The notes below the pieces were generated by a model. It worked only from the letters and a program-made list of their open reading frames with translations. It was not told where the DNA came from and made no database searches. DNA of 64,000 nucleotides from a virus, in IMG/VR virus record IMGVR_UViG_3300032050_000004, positions 1 through 64,000 of that record; one strand, given 5' to 3'. Within the stretch, counting starts at the first letter, position 1; the number at the start of each line of letters is the position of its first letter. The position numbers and the translations under genes were made by a program. Below, in pieces: positions 14,072-19,813 of the stretch.

Positions 14072-14103
14072 TAATCAATACGTATTTTATTAGAAAAGGT
14101 TTA
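14072..14103 (-). promoter_or_regulatory. Early promoter P19
   Basis: TTAAACCTTTTC, spacer, ACGTATTGATT, 15 nt before the ATG at 14057. Confidence 0.75.
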
Positions 14104-14115
14104 AAATAAATATGA

Positions 14116-14400
14116 TTAAATATCATATCTACTTATGTCAAATCCATAACCCATCTCACTACAAATTTTATTTACCCTTGAACAAATATGATATTCAGGT
14201 TCAGTATCATTTACCTCACTATGTTTCTCTGAAATCTTTTTCATACCCTCTGAAATCATTTGTATAACCTCTTCTTTTGTTACACGATACTTTCCTTTTA
14301 CTTTCTTTTCAATCTTCACAACAAGCGAATGACACATCTTATCACCCGATTTTGTAAACATTTCATAACTTGGGATTGATTGTTTGGTTGTGGTTTCCAT
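14116..14400 (-). CDS. Small protein of unknown function
   Basis: 94 residues, helical, with VTKEEVIQMISEGMKKISEK, and a C-terminal CSRVNKICSEMGYGFDISR. Not recognised. Promoter at 14417-14448. Confidence 0.65.
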   Translation of the reverse strand: METTTKQSIPSYEMFTKSGDKMCHSLVVKIEKKVKGKYRVTKEEVIQMISEGMKKISEKHSEVNDTEPEYHICSRVNKICSEMGYGFDISRYDI

Positions 14401-14416
14401 TGTGTTTAGGTTTTTC

Positions 14417-14448
14417 TATCAGTACGGATTGGGGAGAAAAAGGTTTAA
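14417..14448 (-). promoter_or_regulatory. Early promoter P20
   Basis: TTAAACCTTTTTC, spacer, TCCGTACTGATA; one mismatch in the -10 box. Confidence 0.65.
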
Positions 14449-14519
14449 TTTACATAGATAATTTTCCACCAGTCGTCACCCTGAACTCACCAGTCATCCA
14501 CAGGGAGAGAATTAAAAAC
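14449..14519 (-). ncRNA. Candidate small RNA / cassette L7
   Basis: 71 bp on the left side of E7, read outward on the minus strand: CTCTCCCTGTGGATGACTGG, then a TTCAGGGTGACGACTGGTGG segment. The near-repeat GACTGGTG occurs twice. It leads towards 14116-14400, so it could be a leader as well as a separate RNA. Confidence 0.4.
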
Positions 14520-14600
14520 AGATATACGATCTTTAAAAGTTATTTTACATTTTTAGGGGAGAGATAAAAATGTAATTTAGTTTTTTCTATTCGTATATCT
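14520..14600. promoter_or_regulatory. Dyad element E7 (both arms)
   Basis: AGATATACGATC ... TTATTTTACATTTTT, loop AGGGGAGAGAT, AAAAATGTAATTTAG ... TTCGTATATCT. The loop sequence is identical to that of E8. Confidence 0.7.
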
Positions 14601-14662
14601 CTTGTGGAAATTACCACTGCTGTGGAATCAGGTGAATCGCCGCACGAGGCAGGATTAACAGC
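14601..14662 (+). ncRNA. Candidate small RNA / cassette R7
   Basis: 62 bp: CTTGTGGAAATTACCAC, then CTGCTGT ... ACAGCA closing pair around GAATCGCCGCACGAGGCAGG. Parallels R5 in length and closing pair. Confidence 0.45.
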
Positions 14663-14695
14663 AAAAAAAAAGACCGAACTTTCGTTCAGTCTTTG
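14663..14695 (-). terminator. Terminator after 14740-14889
   Basis: AGACTGAACG/CGTTC-type stem with a T9 run on the minus strand. Confidence 0.75.
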
Positions 14696-14739
14696 TCAAA
14701 CACCATTGGTGCCATTCCTATTGTTGTCGGGTAATCATC

Positions 14740-14889
14740 TTATTCATATTTGTAGTCCCCTTCGAATTTAAAACCCGAACTGAACCACCATAAAGATAGT
14801 CTTAATGACCAATACATATTCCTTCCGTGCATCCTTCCATTTACATAGCATTCGTATGCTTTCTTGATTCGATAACGATTTATTTTCAT
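14740..14889 (-). CDS. Small basic protein, 49 residues
   Basis: ATG at 14889, stop at 14740. MKINRYRIKKAYECYVNGRM, then WSLRLSLWWFSSG. The upstream gene's 3' end supplies a strong GGAGGAGG Shine-Dalgarno-like run 10 nt before this ATG, unusual in this A-rich genome. Unrecognised. Confidence 0.6.
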   Translation of the reverse strand: MKINRYRIKKAYECYVNGRMHGRNMYWSLRLSLWWFSSGFKFEGDYKYE

Positions 14890-14890
14890 A

Positions 14891-15067
14891 TTAATTTTCC
14901 TCCTCCAATAATTGTTTAATTGATTCGATACATAAACTCATTTCGTGTTGAGGTGAACCCCCTTCTTCTATTTCACTTTGACATAATTCTACTAATCCAA
15001 TAACCTCATCTTTAAGGTTTGGGTGTTCGCTAATAAATTGCTTTGCAAATTGAATTACTTCTTTCAT
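14891..15067 (-). CDS. Small acidic helical protein, 58 residues
   Basis: ATG at 15067, stop at 14891. MKEVIQFAKQFISEHPNLKD, then acidic helices ending QLLEEEN. One nt separates it from 14740-14889. First gene after the promoter at 15081-15112. Confidence 0.6.
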   Translation of the reverse strand: MKEVIQFAKQFISEHPNLKDEVIGLVELCQSEIEEGGSPQHEMSLCIESIKQLLEEEN

Positions 15068-15080
15068 AGGTTTTATTTTT

Positions 15081-15112
15081 TAATCAATACGGAAATAAAT
15101 TAAAAAGGTTTA
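15081..15112 (-). promoter_or_regulatory. Early promoter P21
   Basis: TTAAACCTTTTT, spacer, TCCGTATTGATT, 14 nt before the ATG at 15067. Confidence 0.75.
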
Positions 15113-15122
15113 ATTATTAAAT

Positions 15123-15152
15123 AAAAAAAGGGTTCGGTAACCAGCCGAACCC
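15123..15152 (-). terminator. Terminator of the candidate small RNA
   Basis: GGGTTCGG, loop CTGGTTA, CCGAACCC, T7 on the minus strand. Confidence 0.85.
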
Positions 15153-15203
15153 CTAACCATAAAAAACCACCTATGAACCACGAACTTTCTTTATTTCCTT
15201 GCC
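15123..15203 (-). ncRNA. Candidate stand-alone small RNA
   Basis: A full early promoter at 15210-15239 is followed, with no plausible ORF, by about 50 nt and a strong terminator hairpin (GGGTTCGG/CCGAACCC, T7) at 15123-15152. The predicted product is an RNA of roughly 80 nt. A 16-codon reading frame exists but runs through the terminator. Expression is inference. Confidence 0.5.
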
Positions 15204-15209
15204 TTTTCT

Positions 15210-15239
15210 ATCAATACTAATTTAATTTGAAAAGGTTTA
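15210..15239 (-). promoter_or_regulatory. Early promoter P22
   Basis: TAAACCTTTTC, spacer, TTAGTATTGATA with no gene directly behind it; drives the candidate small RNA. Confidence 0.7.
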
Positions 15240-15348
15240 TTTTTTTTTATTTTTTTTATACTTGCTTTTCTAATAATTATATTTTATTTTAGTTAAAGAT
15301 TAAGCATTACTATTATTGTTTGCTTTAGTCATAGTGTTTTGTTTTGTC

Positions 15349-15381
15349 CGTAGCCCGTTTAGTCACGGGCTATGGTTTTTT
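15349..15381 (+). terminator. Strong hairpin with plus-strand T-run
   Basis: TAGCCCGT, loop, ACGGGCTA stem followed by GG and T7 on the plus strand only. All genes here are minus-strand, so it would stop antisense transcripts, or form an RNA structure directly downstream of the 15381-15479 stop codon. Confidence 0.55.
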
Positions 15382-15479
15382 TAGAAGGTGTTGATTGTGT
15401 GAATGAATGAACAAATCATAAATCCACCCAACACCATAACCACAAGCAACTCAATGGTGTATTTAATTTTATTTTCCAT
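15381..15479 (-). CDS. One-helix membrane peptide, 32 residues
   Basis: ATG at 15479, stop at 15381. MENKIKYT then a hydrophobic helix (IELLVVMVLGGFMICSFI). It starts 2 nt after the stop of 15482-15676, in the operon 15690/15482/15381. Similar in size and form to the peptides at 9942 and 11116. Confidence 0.5.
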   Translation of the reverse strand: MENKIKYTIELLVVMVLGGFMICSFIHTINTF

Positions 15480-15481
15480 TT

Positions 15482-15676
15482 TCAATAGAAATTATAACAT
15501 CCATAACTTTTTACACTTTTGTTCCTCGAATACTTCTTAACATTTGAAGATGAATGTTTTTGAGTTTTTTGTTTGAATTTAGTTATGCTTGAATACGCAG
15601 CACATTGCTCTGTTGAACTACAAGAACTCAAAAACCAAACCGAAATAATTGCCGTTACAATAATTAATTTTTTCAT
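15482..15676 (-). CDS. Small basic lipoprotein
   Basis: 64 residues from the ATG at 15676: MKKLIIVTAIISVWFLSSC, lipid cysteine at 19, then SSTEQCAAYSS and a basic Ser/Lys tail ending YGCYNF. Resembles small Bacteroidota lipoproteins with a CSSTxxCAAY signature and the gene at 16726-16905. Longer upstream readings lie inside the previous gene. Confidence 0.7.
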   Translation of the reverse strand: MKKLIIVTAIISVWFLSSCSSTEQCAAYSSITKFKQKTQKHSSSNVKKYSRNKSVKSYGCYNFY

Positions 15677-15689
15677 ATATATAAAGTTT

Positions 15690-15872
15690 TTAGTTTTCAA
15701 ACAAATAAAACATACCAAAATTGTGTATCCCAACAATGCTTACAACCACATTTCCTTTATTGTCTTTGGGAGCATTCTCAACCATAAATTGAACTGCCCT
15801 CATTTCAGCAATCTTTTGAATAAACTCTTTTAGAGAATTGCTAATTTCGTTATTTTCGTTTTCTTCTTTCAT
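15690..15872 (-). CDS. Small protein of unknown function
   Basis: 60 residues, acidic N-terminal helix (MKEENENNEISNSLKEFIQK), beta-rich C-terminus. First gene after the promoter at 15886-15917. Unrecognised. Confidence 0.6.
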   Translation of the reverse strand: MKEENENNEISNSLKEFIQKIAEMRAVQFMVENAPKDNKGNVVVSIVGIHNFGMFYLFEN

Positions 15873-15885
15873 AGTTTTAGGTTTT

Positions 15886-15917
15886 TAATCAATACGGAAA
15901 TAAATTAAAAAGGTTTA
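15886..15917 (-). promoter_or_regulatory. Early promoter P23
   Basis: TAAACCTTTTT, spacer, TCCGTATTGATT, 14 nt before the ATG at 15872; overlaps the 3' end of 15905-16126. Confidence 0.75.
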
Positions 15918-16126
15918 TTAGAATCGTAAACTAATTTCATATAGAAATCGCTCACTTCATCCATATCATCAGATTGAAATACTACATTATACCAATCTGA
16001 CCGATATTCACCACCCGAAGTCATAAACATTTTATTATCTTCTTTATTAAGATAAATTACAAATTTCTTTTCAGTATTTGATAGAGGAGGATTTGGGTTA
16101 AATTCTTGTTCTTTGGTCTTTTTCAT
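15905..16126 (-). CDS. Small protein of unknown function
   Basis: 73 residues, polar, with FMTSGGEYRSDWYNVVFQSD, then MDEVSDFYMKLVYD. No motif recognised. Single gene after the promoter at 16142-16173. Confidence 0.65.
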   Translation of the reverse strand: MKKTKEQEFNPNPPLSNTEKKFVIYLNKEDNKMFMTSGGEYRSDWYNVVFQSDDMDEVSDFYMKLVYDSNKPF

Positions 16127-16141
16127 AGTTCTTGGTTCTTA

Positions 16142-16173
16142 CAATCAATACTTATATTATTAGAAAAGGTTTG
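16142..16173 (-). promoter_or_regulatory. Early promoter P24
   Basis: TCAAACCTTTTC, spacer, TAAGTATTGATT ahead of 15905-16126. Confidence 0.7.
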
Positions 16174-16179
16174 AATTAA

Positions 16180-16265
16180 ATTGAAATTTTTCTCCCTGAT
16201 AAACATCCTGATTTTTACTGGATCAATCCTGAGAACTGGCGTTTTACAGGGGAGAGTTTTATAAA
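16180..16265 (-). ncRNA. Candidate small RNA / cassette L8
   Basis: About 85 bp left of E8, read outward on the minus strand: CTCTCCCCTGTAAAACGCCA, then TTCTCAGGATTGATCCAG and a second ATCAGGATG. It shares the CTGTAAACGCCAG block with R6 in the same orientation relative to the arm, showing that left and right cassettes are homologous. Confidence 0.45.
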
Positions 16266-16345
16266 AGATATACGATATTAAATTTCTAATTTACATTTTT
16301 AGGGGAGAGATAAAAATGTATTTTACTTTTTTTAATTCGTATATC
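16266..16345. promoter_or_regulatory. Dyad element E8 (both arms)
   Basis: AGATATACGATATTAAATTT ... TTTACATTTTT, loop AGGGGAGAGAT, AAAAATGTATTTTAC ... TTCGTATATCT. Near-perfect dyad. Confidence 0.7.
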
Positions 16346-16430
16346 TTGTTTGGAATTTTTCCGCCTTCCAGCTCGAGTTCAGGCTGAGGAGAGGCTCAAG
16401 CGGGAGAAGTCAAAGTTCAGCGGGGGAGAA
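16346..16430 (+). ncRNA. Candidate small RNA / cassette R8
   Basis: 85 bp: TTTCCGCCTTCCAGCTCGAG, TTCAGGCTGAGG, then AGCGGGAGAAG and AGCGGGGGAGAAT repeats like those in R6. Confidence 0.45.
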
Positions 16431-16437
16431 TAAAAAC

Positions 16438-16470
16438 GAAAACCCCCACCTCTTGCGAAGCGGGGGTCTT
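16438..16470 (-). terminator. Terminator of the 16726 operon
   Basis: ACCCCCGCTTCGC ... GGTGGGGGT stem with T4 on the minus strand. Confidence 0.75.
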
Positions 16471-16479
16471 ATTTTATTT

Positions 16480-16612
16480 AGCGGGGGGAGTGCCATATAA
16501 GGCGAGTTCCATTTTCCCCTATCGAAGTGCCGTTGGGTCAATTCGGCTTGTCTATATCGGCTCGGATTTTAATGCCCTGCCTATCGGGAACCCTTTTAGT
16601 TTCTATATATTT
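16480..16612 (-). other. G+C-rich structured intergenic segment
   Basis: No protein ORF longer than 12 codons. On the minus strand a GGGTTCC ... GGAACTC pairing (one G-U) encloses about 90 nt with two CGATAGG copies and several GCC/GGC runs. The base composition contrasts with its AT-rich surroundings. It could be a structured RNA or a decayed insertion. It does not fold as a tRNA by eye. Confidence 0.35.
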
Positions 16613-16633
16613 TATAAAGATAATTATTAAGAT

Positions 16634-16699
16634 TTAATTTCGGGGGGACTCTTGTTCATCTATATTCGGATTAAGCAATGTTTTGATTTTTTTTATCAT
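16634..16699 (-). CDS. Possible 21-residue peptide
   Basis: ATG at 16699, stop at 16634 (MIKKIKTLLNPNIDEQESPR then N). It follows the lipoprotein gene by 26 nt. Too short for codon evidence; listed as a weak candidate. Confidence 0.25.
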   Translation of the reverse strand: MIKKIKTLLNPNIDEQESPRN

Positions 16700-16725
16700 A
16701 TAGGGTTATTTTGAATTTACTATCG

Positions 16726-16905
16726 CTAATATCGAAGTTTCGCACGTTTCATTCCTTTCGCAGCAGCCACACTTGGTCGATGCTTGTGATTGTTATATTT
16801 ATGTTTTCCCACATCACGATACGCCCAACAAGTTTCAGTAGATGCACAAGAAGTCATTGTAAGACCATATCCGATAATCATTACAGCAAGAAGGAGTTTT
16901 TTCAT
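16726..16905 (-). CDS. Small basic lipoprotein, 59 residues
   Basis: ATG at 16905, stop at 16726. MKKLLLAVMIIGYGLTMTSC gives a lipid cysteine at 20, then ASTETCWAYRDVGKHKYNNH and a basic tail ending KRAKLRY. The C-(A/S)-S-T-E-x-C-x-A-Y signature matches 15482-15676, so the two are related. Promoter at 16930-16960. Confidence 0.65.
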   Translation of the reverse strand: MKKLLLAVMIIGYGLTMTSCASTETCWAYRDVGKHKYNNHKHRPSVAAAKGMKRAKLRY

Positions 16906-16929
16906 AGTGTTTGTTTTTTTTGTTATACT

Positions 16930-16960
16930 ATCAATACTTTTTTAATTTAGAAAGGTTTAA
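16930..16960 (-). promoter_or_regulatory. Early promoter P25
   Basis: TTAAACCTTTCT, spacer, AAGTATTGATA, about 25 nt before the ATG at 16905. Confidence 0.7.
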
Positions 16961-16976
16961 GATATTTCAATTTTAT

Positions 16977-17246
16977 TTACAAATAATCACTTCCGTTATT
17001 GAGTGTTGTTTTACTTTTAATGAACTCCATTACTTTGTCAGCATAATAAGATGAAGTCAATTCGTTCAGATAGCTCAAAGTTTTCCAATAAGCATCATAT
17101 TCATTTGTCATAAAATTTCCTCCAACAACTTCCTTTTTACTATTGTAGTCAAGTGCTTTAATTGAAAGTGCATTTCCGTTCAAGTCAACCTTGATAATTC
17201 CTCCAACCGCATATTCTCCAATCTTAAATGATTTTGTTGCTTTCAT
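16977..17246 (-). CDS. Small protein of unknown function
   Basis: 89 residues; N-terminal beta segment (KIGEYAVGGIIKVDLNGNAL), C-terminal helices with YLNELTSSYYADKVMEFIKS. Resembles short phage or plasmid proteins by layout only. Promoter at 17260-17291. Confidence 0.7.
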   Translation of the reverse strand: MKATKSFKIGEYAVGGIIKVDLNGNALSIKALDYNSKKEVVGGNFMTNEYDAYWKTLSYLNELTSSYYADKVMEFIKSKTTLNNGSDYL

Positions 17247-17259
17247 AAGTTTGTTTTTT

Positions 17260-17291
17260 AATCAATACGATTTAATTAGAAAAAGGTCTAA
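17260..17291 (-). promoter_or_regulatory. Early promoter P26
   Basis: TTAGACCTTTTTC, spacer, TCGTATTGATT, 14 nt before the ATG at 17246. Confidence 0.7.
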
Positions 17292-17478
17292 TTTTTATCA
17301 AAGAATTATAAATTAAACCACTAATCATAATTGATATAATCATATCGAACCAAACAAATAAAAACAAATCATCCCTTGTTGGTGTTTGAAATAATAAGAT
17401 ACTCATACAACAAATTGTATTTATTAGTAAAATACCAATCAAGGTTGCACCAATGTAATTTGACAAAGTTCTTTCCAT
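17272..17478 (-). CDS. Small two-helix membrane protein
   Basis: 68 residues with hydrophobic helices at about 8-29 (IGATLIGILLINTICCMSIL) and 38-58 (FLFVWFDMIISIMISGLIY). Probable inner-membrane protein. A hairpin at 17503-17533 separates it from the upstream gene, so its own promoter is unclear. Confidence 0.65.
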   Translation of the reverse strand: MERTLSNYIGATLIGILLINTICCMSILLFQTPTRDDLFLFVWFDMIISIMISGLIYNSLIKIRPFSN

Positions 17479-17502
17479 ATTTTTTTATTTTTTAGATTAG
17501 AT

Positions 17503-17533
17503 TAAAAAAGGGATATTGTTAATACCCCTTTTT
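17503..17533 (-). terminator. Hairpin terminator at the 3' end of 17519-17677
   Basis: AAAGGGGTATT, AAC, AATATCCCTTTTTT on the minus strand, overlapping the stop codon. Confidence 0.65.
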
Positions 17534-17677
17534 ATGTTTATCCTTTCTTGAATAAGTTTTTTTATCCCGATACACTTTTTCTTTGTGTATGTTATACATA
17601 CCCATTTCAAGCATAATATCTCGATGGATACCCTTATCCACTTTCACTTTTTCCTTTGCAGTATTTACCTTTTTCAT
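17519..17677 (-). CDS. Small basic protein, 52 residues
   Basis: ATG at 17677, stop at 17519. Lysine-rich (MKKVNTAKEKVKVDKGIHRD, then KKTYSRKDKHKKGY). Likely nucleic-acid or ribosome associated from its charge only. Promoter at 17709-17740. Confidence 0.55.
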   Translation of the reverse strand: MKKVNTAKEKVKVDKGIHRDIMLEMGMYNIHKEKVYRDKKTYSRKDKHKKGY

Positions 17678-17708
17678 TGTGTTTTAGTTTTTGTTGGTTC
17701 ATAGTTAC

Positions 17709-17740
17709 AATCAATACTAATAAATTGTAAATAGGTTTAA
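17709..17740 (-). promoter_or_regulatory. Early promoter P27
   Basis: TTAAACCTATTT, spacer, TTAGTATTGATT; one mismatch in the upstream box. Confidence 0.65.
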
Positions 17741-17747
17741 GAAAAAC

Positions 17748-17799
17748 AAAAAAAATCCCCCCCAGAAACCAGCCCGTTTTTCTGGCTATGCTATAATAT
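17748..17799 (-). ncRNA. Candidate small RNA / cassette L9
   Basis: About 50 bp left of E9. The AGCCAGAAAAACGGGCTGG hairpin and a G7 run read outward on the minus strand. Shortest cassette. Confidence 0.35.
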
Positions 17800-17890
17800 A
17801 GATATACGATATTAAAAAGGTATTTTACATTTTTTGCGTTATGCATTTTGTGTAATAAAATGTATTTTATTTATTTCAATTCGTATATCT
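17800..17890. promoter_or_regulatory. Dyad element E9 at the strand switch
   Basis: AGATATACGATATTAAAAAG ... TTTTACATTTT, 27-bp centre, AAAATGTATTTTATTT ... TTCGTATATCT. It lies exactly where gene direction flips from minus to plus. Each arm faces an operon, which is the best internal evidence that the arms are divergent promoters. Confidence 0.7.
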
Positions 17891-17958
17891 GAAATTTACA
17901 ATATCCAATTTTCAAGCACAAACACCTCAAAATATAATTTCATTTATTTTAATTTACC

Positions 17959-17990
17959 TTAAACCTTTTCCTATTAAATAAGTATTGATA
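17959..17990 (+). promoter_or_regulatory. Early promoter P28 (plus strand)
   Basis: TTAAACCTTTTC, spacer, AAGTATTGATAA, 27 nt before the ATG at 18017. Confidence 0.75.
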
Positions 17991-18016
17991 ATATAACCAA
18001 CAAAAAAACTACGAAA

Positions 18017-18664
18017 ATGAAAACCACCAACAAAACACTTAATGAACTTATCGCAAAGATTGTTTCAGTTTATGGATGTGATGAACAACAAGTATTGCGA
18101 CTAATTGAAATTACAACGGATATGTCAAAGGGTGCAAAATTTGCAACAATCAAAGATTATTCATCGGACAAATCTGAACATTCTGAAATTGCAAATCATT
18201 CTATTATCTTAAACTTTTCATATAAAAATATGAAAAAAGATGATAAAGAAACTTTGAGAACTTTTGATGTTAATTTAGTTGATGTAAATAAATTCAATTA
18301 TGATAGTATTGATACAAAAGGTATGGAATTGAGTGCATATAAAAATGAAGTAAGAAATTCACTACAAAATGCACTTTATGAAATAAATAACCCTAAACAA
18401 GTTGAAAGGGTAAATAATGATGATTACTTGAATGATATTTTAGTGTTTAATTGGAATACTGAAAGATTGTCAATAATTGGTCAAGGGGTAAAAAAAGAAA
18501 CAATAGTTGAAGGAGAATATAAAAAAGTAAAGTCAGCACCTTTGACAATAGCAAAAAAGTTGATAATGAAACAAGCAAATTTAAGAGTTGATAAATATCG
18601 TAGGTATGCAATAGACAATTTAAGTATTGTTAATTTGCAAGGGGAAAATTTGGAAATTCAATAA
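18017..18664 (+). CDS. Early protein of unknown function
   Basis: 215 residues, soluble, mixed alpha/beta. N-terminal helix LNELIAKIVSVYGCDEQQVL; C-terminal half has ILVFNWNTERLSIIGQGVKK and a basic KSAPLTIAKKLIMKQANLRV segment before DKYRRYAIDNL. Such a C-terminus could bind nucleic acid, but I do not recognise a family. It is the largest gene of the plus-strand early group and has its own terminator. Confidence 0.75.
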   Translation: MKTTNKTLNELIAKIVSVYGCDEQQVLRLIEITTDMSKGAKFATIKDYSSDKSEHSEIANHSIILNFSYKNMKKDDKETLRTFDVNLVDVNKFNYDSIDTKGMELSAYKNEVRNSLQNALYEINNPKQVERVNNDDYLNDILVFNWNTERLSIIGQGVKKETIVEGEYKKVKSAPLTIAKKLIMKQANLRVDKYRRYAIDNLSIVNLQGENLEIQ

Positions 18665-18679
18665 AACAAGGCAAATTAA

Positions 18680-18705
18680 AAGGGGAAAAAATTTCCCCTT
18701 TTTTT
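18680..18705 (+). terminator. Terminator after 18017-18664
   Basis: AAAAGGGGAAA/TTTCCCCTTTT stem with T7. Confidence 0.8.
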
Positions 18706-18714
18706 ATATTAAAT

Positions 18715-18746
18715 CTTAAACCTTTTTAATTAAAATAAGTATTGAT
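18715..18746 (+). promoter_or_regulatory. Early promoter P29 (plus strand)
   Basis: TTAAACCTTTTT, spacer, AAGTATTGATAT, ahead of 18775-18975. Confirms that the motif works in either genome orientation. Confidence 0.75.
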
Positions 18747-18774
18747 ATTGTAACCAACTAAAAAACTAAACACT

Positions 18775-18975
18775 ATGAGCAAGGTAAGATTAAAAAAATT
18801 CGCAGTAAATTTCTACAACAATCTTTTGAAGGAAGAAAAAAGAATAGAAATCGAAGCGTATCGCGAAAAGGAAGCAATCGAAATTGCAACTTTGGAATTG
18901 GACATCAAATGTTCGCATTGGACTGAAGAATTAGCAGAGTATTTTACACTACAAAAGGTTGAATTGGTCAAGTAG
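18775..18975 (+). CDS. Small protein of unknown function
   Basis: 66 residues, charged: MSKVRLKKFAVNFYNNLLKE, then EAYREKEAIEIATLELD. The layout (beta strand, helix rich in AREEAIE) resembles short phage proteins that contain a degenerate ...YAxEEAIEIA module, but this is inference. Single-gene unit. Confidence 0.7.
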   Translation: MSKVRLKKFAVNFYNNLLKEEKRIEIEAYREKEAIEIATLELDIKCSHWTEELAEYFTLQKVELVK

Positions 18976-18994
18976 GTTTGATAGGTTAAACTTG

Positions 18995-19029
18995 AAAAGG
19001 GGTTGAACGAAAGTTCGCCCCTTTTTTTT
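18995..19029 (+). terminator. Terminator after 18775-18975
   Basis: GGGG..GAAC, GAAA tetraloop, GTTCGCCCC, T8. Confidence 0.85.
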
Positions 19030-19093
19030 GTATCCTGAAATTTCCCGTCAAATCCCTGAACCCGACGGTAAAAAAACAGGTACGATAAAAAAC
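19030..19093 (-). ncRNA. Candidate small RNA / cassette L10
   Basis: 64 bp left of E10. Read outward (minus) it has CTGTTTTTTTACCGTCGGG and TTCAGGGATTTGACGGG, then ATTTCAGGATAC. The only genes to its left are plus-strand, so a minus transcript from this arm would be antisense to the 18775 gene unless it stops at the 18995-19029 hairpin. Confidence 0.4.
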
Positions 19094-19174
19094 AGATATA
19101 CGATATTAAATTTCTTATTTACATTTTTATAAGGGGTTTGAAAATGTATTTTACTTTTTTTTAATCGTATATCT
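19094..19174. promoter_or_regulatory. Dyad element E10 (both arms)
   Basis: AGATATACGATATTAAATTT ... TTTACATTTTT, centre ATAAGGGGTTTG, AAAATGTATTTTAC ... AATCGTATATCT. Confidence 0.7.
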
Positions 19175-19245
19175 TATTTGGAAATTTCTCGATCAACTGC
19201 CGGTTCCGGGCTGGAAAATTTCAGGATTGAACCCTGAGAAATTTT
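19175..19245 (+). ncRNA. Candidate small RNA / cassette R10
   Basis: 71 bp with its own closing pair AAATTTCTC ... GAGAAATTT followed immediately by T8. It therefore looks like a self-contained structured transcript ending in an intrinsic terminator. Inside are CTGCCGGTTCCGGGCTGG and TTTCAGGATTGAACC. The clearest small-RNA candidate of the family. Confidence 0.55.
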
Positions 19246-19255
19246 TTTTCAAAAG

Positions 19256-19432
19256 ATGATAAAGATTGGGATAGAAAATACGTATTACTATTATAAGGGG
19301 TTAATGAAAAATAAATTTTCATACCCACCAAAGATTTGGTTAGGTAAATACGTATTACTATTAGAAGAAGTCAAACAATATAAAACTCAAAAACAAAATG
19401 AAAACAAATGTAGAACAACTTGTAAAGTTTGA
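19256..19432 (+). CDS. Possible 58-residue protein
   Basis: ATG at 19256, stop at 19432, overlapping the start of 19398-19793 by 35 nt. A sequence around TACGTATTACTATTA occurs twice within it, 69 bp apart, as an imperfect direct repeat (about 19264-19296 and 19333-19365). The overlap and repeat make it uncertain whether this is a gene or a duplicated regulatory segment. Confidence 0.3.
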   Translation: MIKIGIENTYYYYKGLMKNKFSYPPKIWLGKYVLLLEEVKQYKTQKQNENKCRTTCKV

Positions 19433-19793
19433 AAATGAAACAATGAAATCATTAAATGAATTACGACCTATTGTATTTGACCTTTTTGGTAAAGGTGTAT
19501 TGGGGGTAAAAATGTTTCAAGATGAAAATTACCTTCAAATAACCAATTACACTTGGGGTAGTGAAGAATACATTGAGAAGTTGAATAAACTTGTAACTCA
19601 TTATGAATTTGCCAAAACTTTTTGGTACAATAATTTTAATGTACAAGAAGCAATAGACAAGTATAATCATTATTGTTGTGGTGTACTTATGAGAGAAGCA
19701 GAGAAGAAAAGAATTTTAACCTATGTTTATTTTATTTGGATGCTAAATATGGTAAGTGGAGAATTAAGGAATATCATTGTTTCAAGCAATTAA
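19398..19793 (+). CDS. Early protein of unknown function
   Basis: 131 residues, ATG at 19398. Helical, with aromatic TNYTWGSEEYIEKLNKL and FAKTFWYNNFNVQEAIDKYN, then CCGVLMREAEKKR. No consensus early promoter directly upstream; the right arm of E10 reads towards it past cassette R10. Unrecognised. Confidence 0.7.
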   Translation: MKTNVEQLVKFENETMKSLNELRPIVFDLFGKGVLGVKMFQDENYLQITNYTWGSEEYIEKLNKLVTHYEFAKTFWYNNFNVQEAIDKYNHYCCGVLMREAEKKRILTYVYFIWMLNMVSGELRNIIVSSN

Positions 19794-19813
19794 ATGGAGT
19801 TTGGTAATTTGAC

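Noticed and set aside
16480-16612. tRNA gene
   Set aside because: No acceptor/T-arm combination or GTTCGANTC-type T-loop could be found on either strand.
17634-17846. 70-codon minus-strand ORF
   Set aside because: Overlaps promoter P27, cassette L9 and the better 52-residue gene at 17519-17677.
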